From NCBI RefSeq assembly GCF_002549795.1, contig NZ_CP021435.1, positions 496,001 through 560,000 on the forward strand: a stretch of DNA of 64,000 nt, given 5' to 3'. The notes under the pieces are model-generated. The model had not been told where the DNA came from, searched no databases, and saw nothing but the letters and a program-made list of their open reading frames with translations. The first letter of the stretch is position 1; every line of letters starts with the position of its first letter. Positions 51,854 through 60,735 of this stretch are shown here, in pieces. Origin of the DNA: Halomonas beimenensis. GTDB lineage: Bacteria > Pseudomonadota > Gammaproteobacteria > Pseudomonadales > Halomonadaceae. The translations under genes were made by a program, and so were the position numbers.

Positions 51854-51873
51854 TGACGTTTACGTCAACGTCA
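51854..51873. promoter_or_regulatory. Inverted repeat TGACGT-TT-ACGTCA upstream of dcaP
   Basis: Perfect 6-bp arms with a 2-bp spacer, followed at once by a third half-site ACGTCA. It is ~80 bp before the porin start, in a 358-bp gene-free stretch (51,775-52,132) that otherwise shows only an AT-rich segment near 51,900. A dimeric regulator site is likely; the regulator is unknown. Confidence 0.4.
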
Positions 51874-52132
51874 GAAGCTAGACGCGCCGACGTGAGATGA
51901 CAAACGTAATGACCCAATTTGCGACAAAAGATGGAGTCATCGGCTCAGCCGGAGCGAGGGGGTAGAGGAGGGGCGACCCGCGCTCGAGGCTCGATATCAG
52001 GCGGGTCCGGCCACCGGATGACGTGGCCTGTGAGCGTGCTCGACCGTTATGGAGGTCGGAGAGGGCGCGGGACTGCTAAGCTGGCTGAGGCATCGGATGA
52101 TATGCGCCCGACGACTCGGAAGGAGAGACGCC

Positions 52133-52588
52133 ATGCCCATGTGTCAGAGCCGCTCGCCGATCCCGGACGCGCTGGTCGCCCTGCCGCTGCTGGTCTTCGC
52201 GCCCCCTTCGCTGGCCGAAGGTGGCCACGATCTCACCTTCACCGGGGCCGGCAGCTTCAACGCGCCCCATGGCGGCCAGACGATCCAGGTCGCGGTGTAT
52301 GACGTGACGGCCGGGGAGGTGGTCGCCAGCCAGTCCGGACAGGTGGCCAAGGAAGAACCTCAGGCCTTCGCGTTCACCTTTCCCGGCGTGCTGCAGGAAG
52401 GGCATCTCTACGACATCCATTACTGGATCGATTCCAACTTCGGCGGCGGCAGCGAGGGCGTCTGCGATCCGGTCAACATCGACCATCAGTGGCGCGAGGC
52501 GCTGAACGCCATCACCGAGGCCGTCACGCTGCACGTCGAGCACCGAGCCGAACATCAGGCGCCGGTGTGTGCGACCTTCGCGGACTGA
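52133..52588 (+). CDS. Small secreted protein, copy B (paralogue of the 40,360 gene)
   Basis: 151 residues with a probable signal peptide (ALVALPLLVFAPPSLAEGG). It shares with copy A HDLTFTGAGSFNAPHGGQTI, IHYWIDSNFGGGSEGVCD, DHQW and a terminal APVCATFAD. About half of all positions match, spread along the chain, so the two are true paralogues rather than domain-sharing proteins. GGAGAG precedes the ATG. Function unknown; the invariant HYWIDSNFGGGS suggests a ligand site. Confidence 0.75.
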   Translation: MPMCQSRSPIPDALVALPLLVFAPPSLAEGGHDLTFTGAGSFNAPHGGQTIQVAVYDVTAGEVVASQSGQVAKEEPQAFAFTFPGVLQEGHLYDIHYWIDSNFGGGSEGVCDPVNIDHQWREALNAITEAVTLHVEHRAEHQAPVCATFAD

Positions 52589-52635
52589 GCCCCGCCGCTA
52601 CCCACCATAACCCGACGTCCTTGCCGTCCGCGCAA

Positions 52636-52676
52636 GCCAAGACGCCAGGCGGCAGAAGGCCGCCAGGCGTCTTGGC
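52636..52676. terminator. Long hairpin between convergent genes
   Basis: Arms of 18 bases, GCCAAGACGCCAGGCGGC and its complement, pair fully except one A/A, with an AGAAG loop. It lies 47 bp after the secreted-protein gene and 43 bp after bfr on the other strand. No T-run, but the stem could stop or protect both messages. Confidence 0.55.
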
Positions 52677-52719
52677 AAAGGAAGCGTGCGTCCCTGGCGA
52701 GGGTGAGCCCGCGAGGGAC

Positions 52720-53187
52720 CTACATCTGCTTGGCCAGGTAGTTCTCGCGTCCCACCAGCTTGATCAGCCGCAGCTGCTGCTCCAGCCAGTAGGCGTGATC
52801 CTGCTCGGTGTCGGTGAGCAGCTGCTGGAGCACGGCGCGGGTCTGGAAGTCGCGCTCCCGTTCGCACAGGGCGATGGCGGCCTTCAGGGCGTCGCCCACT
52901 TCGTATTCCAGCTGCAGGTCGTTGCCGAGCATCTCCTCCACGTCCTGGCCGATGCGCACGGGGGTGCGGGTGTGCATGTCCGGCTGGCCTTCCAGGAAGA
53001 GGATCCGCTCGATCAGCTGCTTGGCGTGGCCCTTCTCGTCGTCGAACTCGTGGGCGATGCGCTCGTGGAGCTTGGACAGGCCCATGTCGGCGTACATCTC
53101 GGCATGGATGAAGTACTGGTCCATGGCGGCGAGCTCGGCGGCGAGCAGGCCGTTCAGGGCGTCGATGATGTCTGGGTTGCCTTTCAT
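52720..53187 (-). CDS. bfr: Bacterioferritin (subunit lacking the haem Met)
   Basis: 155-residue ferritin-like iron-storage subunit. Ferroxidase ligands are present in register with E. coli Bfr: E18 (LLAAELAAMDQY), E51 and H54 (FDDEKGHAKQLIERIL), E94 (LQLEYEVGDA) and E127/H130 (LTDTEQDHAYW). Position 52, the haem-ligating Met in E. coli, is Lys. In two-subunit bacterioferritins one subunit lacks this Met, so a partner Bfr elsewhere is likely. AGGAAGGATCC precedes the ATG. Confidence 0.92.
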   Translation of the reverse strand: MKGNPDIIDALNGLLAAELAAMDQYFIHAEMYADMGLSKLHERIAHEFDDEKGHAKQLIERILFLEGQPDMHTRTPVRIGQDVEEMLGNDLQLEYEVGDALKAAIALCERERDFQTRAVLQQLLTDTEQDHAYWLEQQLRLIKLVGRENYLAKQM

Positions 53188-53290
53188 GGGGATCCTTCCT
53201 GGCGCCGGGGGTGTCAGGAGGGCATCCTAGGCAGAACTTCGTAGAGGGTCAATTTTTCCTTTAAATTCATCTGGTTGAAACCATCTTCGC

Positions 53291-53305
53291 GTGCGATTCG
53301 CATTC
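53291..53305. promoter_or_regulatory. Candidate Fur-like box upstream of bfr
   Basis: GAATGCGAATCGCAC on the minus strand contains TGCGA-A-TCGCA, resembling GAATGCGAAT-type Fur half sites, ~105 bp before the bfr start. Only one repeat unit is clear. Confidence 0.3.
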
Positions 53306-53337
53306 CGTTTCCGGGCGGCGGCCAGGCGAGGCCGGGC

Positions 53338-54039
53338 TCACGGCGACGGCACCACCAGGCCGCGCTGCACGGCCGGACGCTCGAGGAAGGCGGCGAGCAC
53401 CCGTTGGACGTGCGGGAAGTCGTCGATGCCCACCAGCTCACCGGCCTCGTAGAAGCCGATCAGGTTGCGCACCCAGGGCCAGGTGGCGATATCGGCGATG
53501 GAGTAGGTCTTGCCCAGCAGCCAGTCACGGTTCTCCAGGTGAGCGTCCAGCACGCCCAGCAGGCGGCGCGACTCGCCCACGTAGCGATCCCGGGGCCGCT
53601 TGTCCTCGATCTCCCGGCCGGCGAAGCGGTTGAAGAAGCCGACCTGGCCGAACATCGGGCCGATGCCGCCCTTCTGGAACATCAGCCATTGCAGGGCCTG
53701 GTAGCGCTCCTGGCCGGCACTCGCCAGCAGTCGGCCGGTCTTCTCGGCGAGGTAGACCAGGATGGCCCCCGACTCGAACAACGGCAGCGGCTCCCCCTCC
53801 GGCCCGTCCGGATCGAGTATCGCCGGAATCTTGTTGTTGGGGTTCAACGACAGGAACTCGGGCGAGCGCTGGTCGCCGTCCTCGAAGCTGACCCGGTGCG
53901 CCTCGTAGGGCAGGCCGATCTCTTCCAGCATGATCGAGACCTTCACCCCGTTGGGGGTGGGCAGCGAGTAGAGCTGGAGGCGGTCGGGATGGCGGGCCGG
54001 CCACTTGCCGGTGATGGGAAAGGCGCTCAGGTCGTTCAT
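53338..54039 (-). CDS. Glutathione S-transferase family protein (YfcG/Nu-class-like)
   Basis: 233 residues. The N-terminal thioredoxin-like domain has LQLYSLPTPNGVKVSIMLEE and NPNNKIPAILDPDGPEGEPL with ESGAILVYLAEKTGRL (glutathione-binding Glu-Ser). The C-terminal helical domain contains YSIADIATWPWVRNLIGF, the N-capping/hydrophobic-staple motif. The asparagine in TPNG matches the Nu class (YfcG, YghU), which reduce disulfides. Start 54039 (MNDLSAFPITGKWPARH) is well supported by the family. Confidence 0.9.
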   Translation of the reverse strand: MNDLSAFPITGKWPARHPDRLQLYSLPTPNGVKVSIMLEEIGLPYEAHRVSFEDGDQRSPEFLSLNPNNKIPAILDPDGPEGEPLPLFESGAILVYLAEKTGRLLASAGQERYQALQWLMFQKGGIGPMFGQVGFFNRFAGREIEDKRPRDRYVGESRRLLGVLDAHLENRDWLLGKTYSIADIATWPWVRNLIGFYEAGELVGIDDFPHVQRVLAAFLERPAVQRGLVVPSP

Positions 54040-54160
54040 GGGAAGCCTCGTATGCGGGACGGCCCGGCCAGGGGATGACGGCGCCGGTCGGAGATCGGCA
54101 GTCGGGCCTCCGATCATAGCCTGGGCATCATTCGGTGGCGAACCGCTGCTGGCCCAGGGG

Positions 54161-54928
54161 TCACGACCCGAGGCGGCTCTCCAGCGCCTCCAGATAGCCC
54201 TGGATGCGTGCCGCATTGGTGCCCAGGTCGCTGCGGCCGATTCGCGAGGCCGAGCGCACGTCCACCTCCACGCCGGCGTCGGTCTCCGTCAGGCGGATCA
54301 CCACGTCGTCCCGGAAGCCGAACCAGCGGGTGGTGGCCACCGCCTCCAGGCGCCGCTCGGTGACTGCGGCGATCTCCCAGCCCTGCGCCCGGGCCGTGGC
54401 CTCGACGGCGGCGCGGACCTCGGCGAGCGGGCGGTCGAGCACCAGCGGTTCGAGCATCGGGTAGGCGGCGCGCTGCTGGGCGGCGAACCCCGGCGGATAG
54501 TCGACCTCGTTGGGCGCGGCCCGGCGGGCCTCCGCCAGGGCCTCGAAGGCCGGCGGGTCGGCGAGGTCGGTGGTGATGTCGTGGATCGGCGGCACGCGCT
54601 GGCCGCGCTGCATGTGCTGCCAGGGCACCGCGACCATGCCCACCACCGCCGCCACGACCAGCACGCTGACCAGGGTCGGCTTCCAGCGCCGACAGAACCC
54701 GGCGACCAGGAAGGTCAGCCCGCCGAGGGCGCCCGCCCCCGCGGCGAGCTGGGCCCCGCGGCGCAGCAGCGAGAAGGACTCGCCCAGCGACAGCCACTCC
54801 ATCCGATAGGCCGGCCCGGCGCCGCCGATCAGCGCCGCCGCCACCCCCAGCAGCAGCACGGAGAGCCAGGCCAGCGCCACGGGCCACCGGCCGCCCCGCG
54901 GCCGGGGCTTGAACGACAGGGATGCCAT
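54161..54928 (-). CDS. DUF1499 domain membrane protein
   Basis: 255 residues: three N-terminal membrane helices (VALAWLSVLLLGVAAALIGG; LAAGAGALGGLTFLVAGFC; TLVSVLVVAAVVGMVAVPW), then a soluble DUF1499 domain with IHDITTDLADPPAFEAL, YPMLEPLVLDRPLAEVRAAV and SASRIGRSDLGTNAARIQGY. The ordering and the final RIGxSDxGxNxxRI motif identify the family; its role is unknown. GGAAGG precedes the ATG at 54928. Confidence 0.86.
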   Translation of the reverse strand: MASLSFKPRPRGGRWPVALAWLSVLLLGVAAALIGGAGPAYRMEWLSLGESFSLLRRGAQLAAGAGALGGLTFLVAGFCRRWKPTLVSVLVVAAVVGMVAVPWQHMQRGQRVPPIHDITTDLADPPAFEALAEARRAAPNEVDYPPGFAAQQRAAYPMLEPLVLDRPLAEVRAAVEATARAQGWEIAAVTERRLEAVATTRWFGFRDDVVIRLTETDAGVEVDVRSASRIGRSDLGTNAARIQGYLEALESRLGS

Positions 54929-55065
54929 GGTGCCTTCCTCCTTCGGCCTGCATGACCCCACAGCATAGTGCCACCATGGCCGCCTGCCGATATCGGACCC
55001 GGGCGACGCCGCCCGGGAACATGTCTCTTGCGGCGCGGAGCCGGGGGATGGCGTAGCCTGAAGCC

Positions 55066-55722
55066 ATGGCGCGCCAACGCCGGGAGGCGGGCGACTGCGA
55101 CGCGACGCGTAGCGAGGTGAATCCCATCAAGTACCTATGGGCGGGCGTCTTCGTCATCGTGCTGGTCTGGTCGGGCATCGAGCCCAAGGATCGGGCCACC
55201 TGGGCCCTGGAGGTGTCTCCGGCCATCGCCGGTGCGGTGGTGCTGTTGGGTACCTATCGGAGCTTCCGGCTGACGCCCCTGGTGTATGGGCTGATCCTGC
55301 TGCACTGCATCGTGTTGATGGTCGGAGGCCACTACACCTACGCGGAAGTGCCCTTCTTCGACGGCTGGCTGGGCGCCGAGCGAAACAACTACGACAAGGT
55401 TGGCCATCTGTTCCAGGGCTTCGTGCCGGCGTTGATCGCCCGGGAAGTGTTGATCCGGACCCGCGCGGTCAACGGGCGGTGGTGGCGCCGGCTCTTCGTG
55501 GTATCGCTGGTGCTGGCCTTCAGCGCCTTCTACGAGCTGATCGAGTGGTGGGTGGCGCTGGTGTCCGAGGAGGCCGCCGACGCCTTCCTGGGCACGCAAG
55601 GCTACGTGTGGGATACGCAATCGGACATGGCCCTGGCGCTGGTCGGCGCGATCGCCGCCCTGGCCTCGCTGTCCAGGGTCCACGATCGCCAGATCCGCCG
55701 GTTGACGAGCGGGGCGGGATGA
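55066..55722 (+). CDS. DUF2238 (YjdF-like) membrane protein
   Basis: 218-residue polytopic inner-membrane protein with six hydrophobic helices and the family motifs HYTYAEVPFFDGW, NNYDKVGHLFQGFVPALIAR and SAFYELIEWWVAL, ending near GTQGYVWDTQSDMALALVGA. No function is known. The ATG at 55066 has no strong ribosome site; GTG 55120 (VNPIKYLWAG) is an alternative that still leaves the first helix complete. Confidence 0.82.
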   Translation: MARQRREAGDCDATRSEVNPIKYLWAGVFVIVLVWSGIEPKDRATWALEVSPAIAGAVVLLGTYRSFRLTPLVYGLILLHCIVLMVGGHYTYAEVPFFDGWLGAERNNYDKVGHLFQGFVPALIAREVLIRTRAVNGRWWRRLFVVSLVLAFSAFYELIEWWVALVSEEAADAFLGTQGYVWDTQSDMALALVGAIAALASLSRVHDRQIRRLTSGAG

Positions 55723-55785
55723 CGCCCCTTGTCCGGCGGCCGGCATCCGGCCCATGAGATGAGGCAAACTGAGAGGGGGCGGGCA

Positions 55786-55965
55786 ATGACCGGGACGCGA
55801 GGGAAGATGGATCCGCGTGGCTGGGCGGTGGGGGGCGGTACCCTGCTGGGGCTGGGGGTCGGCCTGATGCTCTTGCGTTATTCCGCCCTGGCCTTCGTCG
55901 GCTCGCTGATTGTCGGTATCGGCATCGGCTTGATCATCGCGGCCGTGCTGTCCCGCAGGGACTAG
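55786..55965 (+). CDS. Small two-helix glycine-rich membrane protein
   Basis: 59 residues. Two closely spaced hydrophobic helices (AVGGGTLLGLGVGLMLLRYS and FVGSLIVGIGIGLIIAAVLS) with a short basic tail (RRD). Glycine zippers suggest tight helix packing or oligomer formation. GAGAGGGGGC precedes the ATG. Function unknown; it lies on the same strand as, and 63 bp after, the DUF2238 gene. Confidence 0.6.
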   Translation: MTGTRGKMDPRGWAVGGGTLLGLGVGLMLLRYSALAFVGSLIVGIGIGLIIAAVLSRRD

Positions 55966-56115
55966 CCCGCCCCGTGAAGGCTTGTGTCGCCCGACCCTGG
56001 GTGGTCCCATGGCGGGCGGCAGTTGCCGGGCAGGGAGCCGCCGGCTCCCCAACCCTTGCCTGCCGCGCCACGGGGCGGCAACCATTCCATGAATCCAGGA
56101 CGTGAGGGAGGCAGA

Positions 56116-57399
56116 ATGAAGACGCTATCGAGCACGGGGTTCGCGATCTTCGGGGCGGCGCTGGTCGCGATCAGTTACGGGCTCGCGCGCTTCGCCTTCG
56201 GGCTCTTCGTGCCTCCCATCCGCGACGAGCTGGGACTCACGCCCTACGTGATCGGCATCATCGGCGCGCTGCCGCTGATCAGCTTCCTGCTGGCCACGGC
56301 GATCGCGCCGTTCACCACCGATCATCTCGGCGCCCGTAACACGGCGGTGCTCTCCGGGGCCTTCGGCCTCGGCGGCCTGGCGCTGATCAGCCAGGCGACC
56401 GACGCCCTGATGCTGGGCGTGGGGGTGTTCGCGTGCGGCATCTGCACCGGCCTGATGATGCCGGCACTCACGGCCGCCATGCAGGCGCTGGTGAAACGCT
56501 CGATGCACGGGCGCGTCAGCTCGGTCATGAACGCGGGGACCAGCATCGGCGTGATCGTGGCGGTGCCGACGGTGCTGTTCCTGGCCGGGGCCTGGCGTTT
56601 CGCCTACCTCTCCTTCGCCGTCCTGGCGGGGCTCGGCGTGATCGCCGCCTGGATCTTCCTGCCTTCGGTCTCGCGGATCACGCCGGGGAACGCCGCGCCG
56701 CCGCCCCCGATCAGCGAACTGCCCTGGTCGCGCCTCGTCAGGCTCTCGCTGTTCGCCTTCGTGATGGGCTTCGTCTCCTCGGCGTACTGGATCTTCGCGC
56801 CCGACCTGGTGGTCACCCTCGGCGGCCTGCCCTCCGGCGCCACCGGCTGGCTATGGCTCGCGGTGGGCATCGCCGGCCTCGGCGGTGCCGTGGTGGCCGA
56901 TCTGGCCGATCGCAACAACCCCCCCATCACCCAGGCCCTGATGCTGATGATGCTGGCCGCGAGCCTGGCGCTGCTGGCGGCCAGCCCCGGCCAGTCGTTG
57001 CTGGCGGCCTTCTCCGCGCTGGTCTTCGGCCTGGCCTACATGAGCCTGACGGGGCTCTACCTGATGACCGGCATCCGGTTGTTGCCGGGCCGGCTGTCGA
57101 TGGGGCCGGTGCTGCCCTTCATGGCGGTATCGCTGGGGCAGGCGAGCGGCTCGCCCGTGGTCGGGGGGCTGGTGAATGCCCTCGGCTACGCCGACGCCTT
57201 CGCCATGTTCGCCGCGCTCGGCATCCTGATGGCCATCCTGTCGCCCTTCTATCCGGGCCACATCGCCCAGGCCGAGGAGGACGAGGAAGAGGAGGCCGGC
57301 CTCCAGGCGGCGTACGATCACCAGCTCCAGAACGAGGAGGGCGAGCCGCTGGAGGAGCCCGCCGAGGACGAGCCGGAGAAGCCGGCCGTCCACCCCTGA
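56116..57399 (+). CDS. MFS transporter with an acidic C-terminal tail
   Basis: 427 residues with 12 predicted membrane helices (YGLARFAFGLFVPPIRDELG at the start). The A-like motif DHLGARNTAVLSG lies in loop 2-3. The C-terminal ~50 residues are cytosolic and strongly acidic (AEEDEEEEAGLQ, EEGEPLEEPAEDEPEKP). The YbfB/YjiJ-like start (SYGLARFAFGLF) suggests a sugar- or metabolite-efflux-type member, but the substrate is unknown. GGGAGG precedes the ATG at 56116. Confidence 0.85.
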   Translation: MKTLSSTGFAIFGAALVAISYGLARFAFGLFVPPIRDELGLTPYVIGIIGALPLISFLLATAIAPFTTDHLGARNTAVLSGAFGLGGLALISQATDALMLGVGVFACGICTGLMMPALTAAMQALVKRSMHGRVSSVMNAGTSIGVIVAVPTVLFLAGAWRFAYLSFAVLAGLGVIAAWIFLPSVSRITPGNAAPPPPISELPWSRLVRLSLFAFVMGFVSSAYWIFAPDLVVTLGGLPSGATGWLWLAVGIAGLGGAVVADLADRNNPPITQALMLMMLAASLALLAASPGQSLLAAFSALVFGLAYMSLTGLYLMTGIRLLPGRLSMGPVLPFMAVSLGQASGSPVVGGLVNALGYADAFAMFAALGILMAILSPFYPGHIAQAEEDEEEEAGLQAAYDHQLQNEEGEPLEEPAEDEPEKPAVHP

Positions 57400-57582
57400 G
57401 GGCGGTGTCCGTCCCCGATCATCGAGCGATCGAGGCGCATCCCGGTCGCTCCGCCCCCTGACCCTGCGCCGGGCCATGTCCACCGGCCCGGCGGCACTCC
57501 GGTCTCGTCCGCCGGATTGACCGGGGAGGCGGCCCGGGGATTCAATCGAGCGTCCCGATTTCAGCCATCAGGAGTCACCGCC

Positions 57583-58965
57583 ATGGGCGCTACCCCGGAT
57601 CGCGCGACCGTCCCCGAGCCCTTCACGACCACGGTCATGGCGTCCGGCGCGCTGTTCATCGGCCTGGCCCTGCTGATGCTGGGCAACGGCCTGCAGGGCA
57701 GCCTGCTCGGCGTGCGGGCCTCCCAGGAGGACTTCGGCAGCGTCGTGATCGGCCTGATCATGGCGGCCTTCTTCACCGGTTTCCTGCTGGGCTCGGTATG
57801 GACCGTCCATGCCCTGCGCCGGGTGGGCTACGTGCGGGTGTTCGCCGCCCTGGCGGCCGTGGCCTCGGTGGCGATCCTGGTCCAGGAGCTGTTCGTGGTG
57901 CCGCTGGCCTGGGGGCTGATGCGCTTCGTCACCGGGCTGTGCTTCGCCGGCATCTTCGTGGTCTCCGAGAGCTGGCTGAACAATCGCGCCACCAATCGCA
58001 CCCGGGGCCGGCTGCTGGCCGTCTACATGGTGGTCATGTACCTGGGCCAGGGCGGCGGCCAGTTGCTGCTGAACCTGGCCGACCCCTCCCAGGCGGACCT
58101 GTTCATCCTCTCGTCGATCCTGATCTCCGTGGCGGTGGTGCCGCTGCTGCTGAGTGCCACGCCCGCGCCGGAGGTCAGCCTTTCCCGGCGCATGTCCGTG
58201 AGGCGGCTGTTCCGCGTCTCGCCCTTCGGCGCCGGGGGCGTGTTCATCGCCGGCCTCATCAACGGCACCATCATGGGCATGGGCGCGGTCTATGCCCACG
58301 ACGCCGGCCTCTCGGTGTCGCGCATCGCCCTGTTCATGGGCGCGCTGATCTGTGGCGGCGCCCTGCTGCAGTGGCCGCTGGGACGGCTCTCGGATCGCGT
58401 CGACCGGCGCCTGGTCATCATCGGCGTGGCCTTCGCCGGTGCGGCCTCGGCATTGCTGGCCGACCAGGCCACCGGCTGGACCACGCCCTGGATGCTGGGC
58501 AGCGTCGGCCTCTTCGGCGGCCTGGCCTTCGCCCTGCATTCCCTGAACCTGGCGCACACCAACGACTGCCTGGAACCCGCGGAGATGCTCGGGGCCAGCA
58601 GTTCCCTGGTATTGCTGCTCGGCGTGGGGTCGGTGATCGAGCCGCTGGCGGTGGGCGCCGTCATGAGCCAGGCCGGCGCCGCGGGCTTCTTCTGGTGGCT
58701 GGCCGTCGTGCAGGTAGCCTTCGGCCTCTTCGGGTTGGGCTGCGTGCGCTACTTCGCCAAGCGCGCCTCGGTGGAGCCGTCGCACTACGTCGTCGTTCCC
58801 GCCCAGACCTCCTCGGTGGGCTCCGCGGCCATCGAGGACGTCTATGCCACCCAGGAGCGCGAGACCGCCGAGACGCCCGACGATGGCGAGCCGGAGGCCG
58901 AGTCGCCCGACGCAGGCAGGCGGGAAGACGACGTCCGGGACGGCCCGCCCCCTGCGGCATACTGA
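57583..58965 (+). CDS. MFS transporter, YcaD-like, with an acidic tail
   Basis: 460 residues. Twelve helices, with the family-typical GLALLMLGNGLQGSLLGVRA, RFVTGLCFAGIFVVSESWLN and GRLSDRVDRRLVIIGVAFA. YcaD is ~382 residues; here ~70 extra C-terminal residues are acidic and polar (RETAETPDDGEPEAESPDAG). The substrate is unknown. AGGAG precedes the ATG at 57583. It is a separate family from the preceding MFS protein, so the acidic tails probably reflect salt adaptation rather than recent duplication. Confidence 0.85.
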   Translation: MGATPDRATVPEPFTTTVMASGALFIGLALLMLGNGLQGSLLGVRASQEDFGSVVIGLIMAAFFTGFLLGSVWTVHALRRVGYVRVFAALAAVASVAILVQELFVVPLAWGLMRFVTGLCFAGIFVVSESWLNNRATNRTRGRLLAVYMVVMYLGQGGGQLLLNLADPSQADLFILSSILISVAVVPLLLSATPAPEVSLSRRMSVRRLFRVSPFGAGGVFIAGLINGTIMGMGAVYAHDAGLSVSRIALFMGALICGGALLQWPLGRLSDRVDRRLVIIGVAFAGAASALLADQATGWTTPWMLGSVGLFGGLAFALHSLNLAHTNDCLEPAEMLGASSSLVLLLGVGSVIEPLAVGAVMSQAGAAGFFWWLAVVQVAFGLFGLGCVRYFAKRASVEPSHYVVVPAQTSSVGSAAIEDVYATQERETAETPDDGEPEAESPDAGRREDDVRDGPPPAAY

Positions 58966-59105
58966 CGCCACCTTGCCTGACGATGACCGACTCACAGGGC
59001 CCAGGTCCGGGCCCAGTAACAGTCCCGTTCTGGCGGCTTCGTGGGCGGCAGAGTCACCCACGCCAGGCCGTCGGAACGATAAGACGATGACAGGGCGCGC
59101 CTGTC

Positions 59106-59645
59106 TCAGGCCTCGGCGCGCTCGAACGCCTCGGGGTAGCGCCGCTTCGCCCGTAGCAGGCGCCAGATGGTGATGGCGTTGGTGATCACCACCAGCGCCT
59201 CGGCCAGCGAGCCGCCCACGGCCCCCGCCAGCAGGTGGCTGAGCAGCCAGGCCACCGCCGCCAGCCCCAGCATCACCCGCATGGGGATGCCGCGCAGCAG
59301 GAACATGCCCACGGTGCCCAGCACCATGGCCACCACCGCGGGCAGGTCCGCCCAGCCCTGCCAGGTGACCAGCGCGGCCACGCCGCTGGCCGCCAGCACG
59401 CCGGCCATCACCGCCTGGCTGCCCGGGTAGCGGCGGGCCAGGGCGATGCGGGCGATTACCAGCACGGTCAGCGCCGCCGCGGTCCAGCTCTGCAGGAACA
59501 GGAACTGCAGGCCGAAGGCGACGTTGGCCGAGATCAGCAGCACCAGCAGGCGCTCGTCCCGCTTGCTGGCGAAGGCGGCGATGCACAGCAGCAGGGCGGC
59601 CAGGCCGGCGACCTGGCCGGCGAGGGCGGCGGGACTCTCCAGCAT
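59106..59645 (-). CDS. YgjV-family inner-membrane protein
   Basis: 179 residues, five to six hydrophobic helices, starting MLESPAALAGQVAGLAALLL. FASKRDERLLVLLISANVAF and VVITNAITIWRLLRAKRRYP are characteristic of the YgjV/Imp-like family. Function is unknown. AAAGGAGG lies directly before the ATG at 59645. It is divergent from the deaminase gene. Confidence 0.8.
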   Translation of the reverse strand: MLESPAALAGQVAGLAALLLCIAAFASKRDERLLVLLISANVAFGLQFLFLQSWTAAALTVLVIARIALARRYPGSQAVMAGVLAASGVAALVTWQGWADLPAVVAMVLGTVGMFLLRGIPMRVMLGLAAVAWLLSHLLAGAVGGSLAEALVVITNAITIWRLLRAKRRYPEAFERAEA

Positions 59646-59754
59646 CGGGCCTCCTTTCGAGTGAGCGGGCGCCCAGCATAGCCGCTCCGGCGACGGTTGA
59701 CGCAAGCCGCCGCCGCCGCGCATCTTGGCAGGACCCCACCACGCAGGACGCGAC

Positions 59755-60324
59755 ATGGACACACTGCTCGATGCCGGCACCCCGGTGACCGAGGCGGCGC
59801 TGGCCGCCATCGCCCACATGCCCACCGCCAGCCTGCCGGCGCTGATGGACGACGCCTTCGCCCAACGGCTCTCCGACGCCGAGTTCATGCGCATCGCCGT
59901 GTGGCTGGCGCAGAAGAGCCACGACGAGGGCGGCTGCCCCATCGGGGCGGTGATCGTCGACAACGCCAGCCGGCGCATCCTCGGCAAGGGCCACAATACC
60001 CTGGTGCAGGAGAATCACCCCTACCACCACGGCGAGACCTCGGCCCTGCGCGACGCTGGGCGCATCGACTTCGGCCGCACTACGCTCTTCACCTCGCTCA
60101 GCCCCTGCGAGATCTGCGCGACCCTGCTCGCCATGCGCGGCTTCCATCGGGTGGTGGTGGGCGACGTCACCAACGCCTCGGGCACCGAGGCGATGCTCGA
60201 GGCCCGGGGCGTGCGCGTGGATATCCTCGAGGATGCGCGCGGCATCGAACTCTACGCCCGTTTCCGCGCCGAGAAGCCCGAGCTGGATCGGGAAGACTGG
60301 AAGGGGCTCGCCGCCACCCGCTGA
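59755..60324 (+). CDS. Nucleoside/cytosine deaminase (CDA fold)
   Basis: 189-residue zinc deaminase. Zinc and catalytic motifs: HGETSALRDAG (HxE) and LSPCEICATLLAM (PCxxC). An N-terminal ~50-residue extension precedes the usual core, which begins FMRIAVWLAQKSHDEGGCPI. Overall it is closest to cytosine/guanine/creatinine-type deaminases rather than tRNA adenosine deaminase; the substrate is unproven. The coiled-coil gene on the other strand ends 7 bp away. Confidence 0.85.
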   Translation: MDTLLDAGTPVTEAALAAIAHMPTASLPALMDDAFAQRLSDAEFMRIAVWLAQKSHDEGGCPIGAVIVDNASRRILGKGHNTLVQENHPYHHGETSALRDAGRIDFGRTTLFTSLSPCEICATLLAMRGFHRVVVGDVTNASGTEAMLEARGVRVDILEDARGIELYARFRAEKPELDREDWKGLAATR

Positions 60325-60331
60325 TCGGGGG

Positions 60332-60619
60332 CTACTTGAAGCGGGAGCGCGCCTTCTCGAGGGACTCGTTCAGGGATCGCCAGGCGCGCTCCGCTCCGTC
60401 CTTGACATCGCTCCAGGCGTCGTCGCTGGCATGGCGCAGCTCGTCGAGCTTCTGGCGCATCGCCTCGCGTTTCGCCTCGAGCCGCTCGACCTCCTGCTCC
60501 TGCTCGATGCGCGCATCGGCCTCGGCCCCCCGGGCTTTCGCCTTCAGCTTGTCCACCTCGGCCTGCAGCTCATCCAGCTTGGCGCGCAGCTTCTGCTCGT
60601 AGGCATTCCGGTCGCTCAT
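60332..60619 (-). CDS. Coiled-coil protein
   Basis: 95 residues, almost entirely heptad-like and highly charged: KLRAKLDELQAEVDKLKAKA, then RIEQEQEVERLEAKREAM. The tail SDVKDGAERAWRSLNESLEK resembles small periplasm-facing or cytosolic coiled-coil proteins found in many proteobacteria. No signal peptide. Function unknown. GGAGCTGCC precedes the ATG. Confidence 0.7.
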   Translation of the reverse strand: MSDRNAYEQKLRAKLDELQAEVDKLKAKARGAEADARIEQEQEVERLEAKREAMRQKLDELRHASDDAWSDVKDGAERAWRSLNESLEKARSRFK

Positions 60620-60735
60620 GGGGCAGCTCCTGTCCGTCTGTGGTTAGGGGGAACCTTGAAGATAGCCGGTCGTGGGGCGACGAGCGTTGACGGCGGAGGG
60701 TGGCATATCGCGCCGGGGCGGTGGCGAGGCCCTGG

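Noticed and set aside
55066..55160. GTG 55120 as the DUF2238 start
   Set aside because: Possible, but the spacing of GGGAGG to it is far too long; kept only as an alternative.
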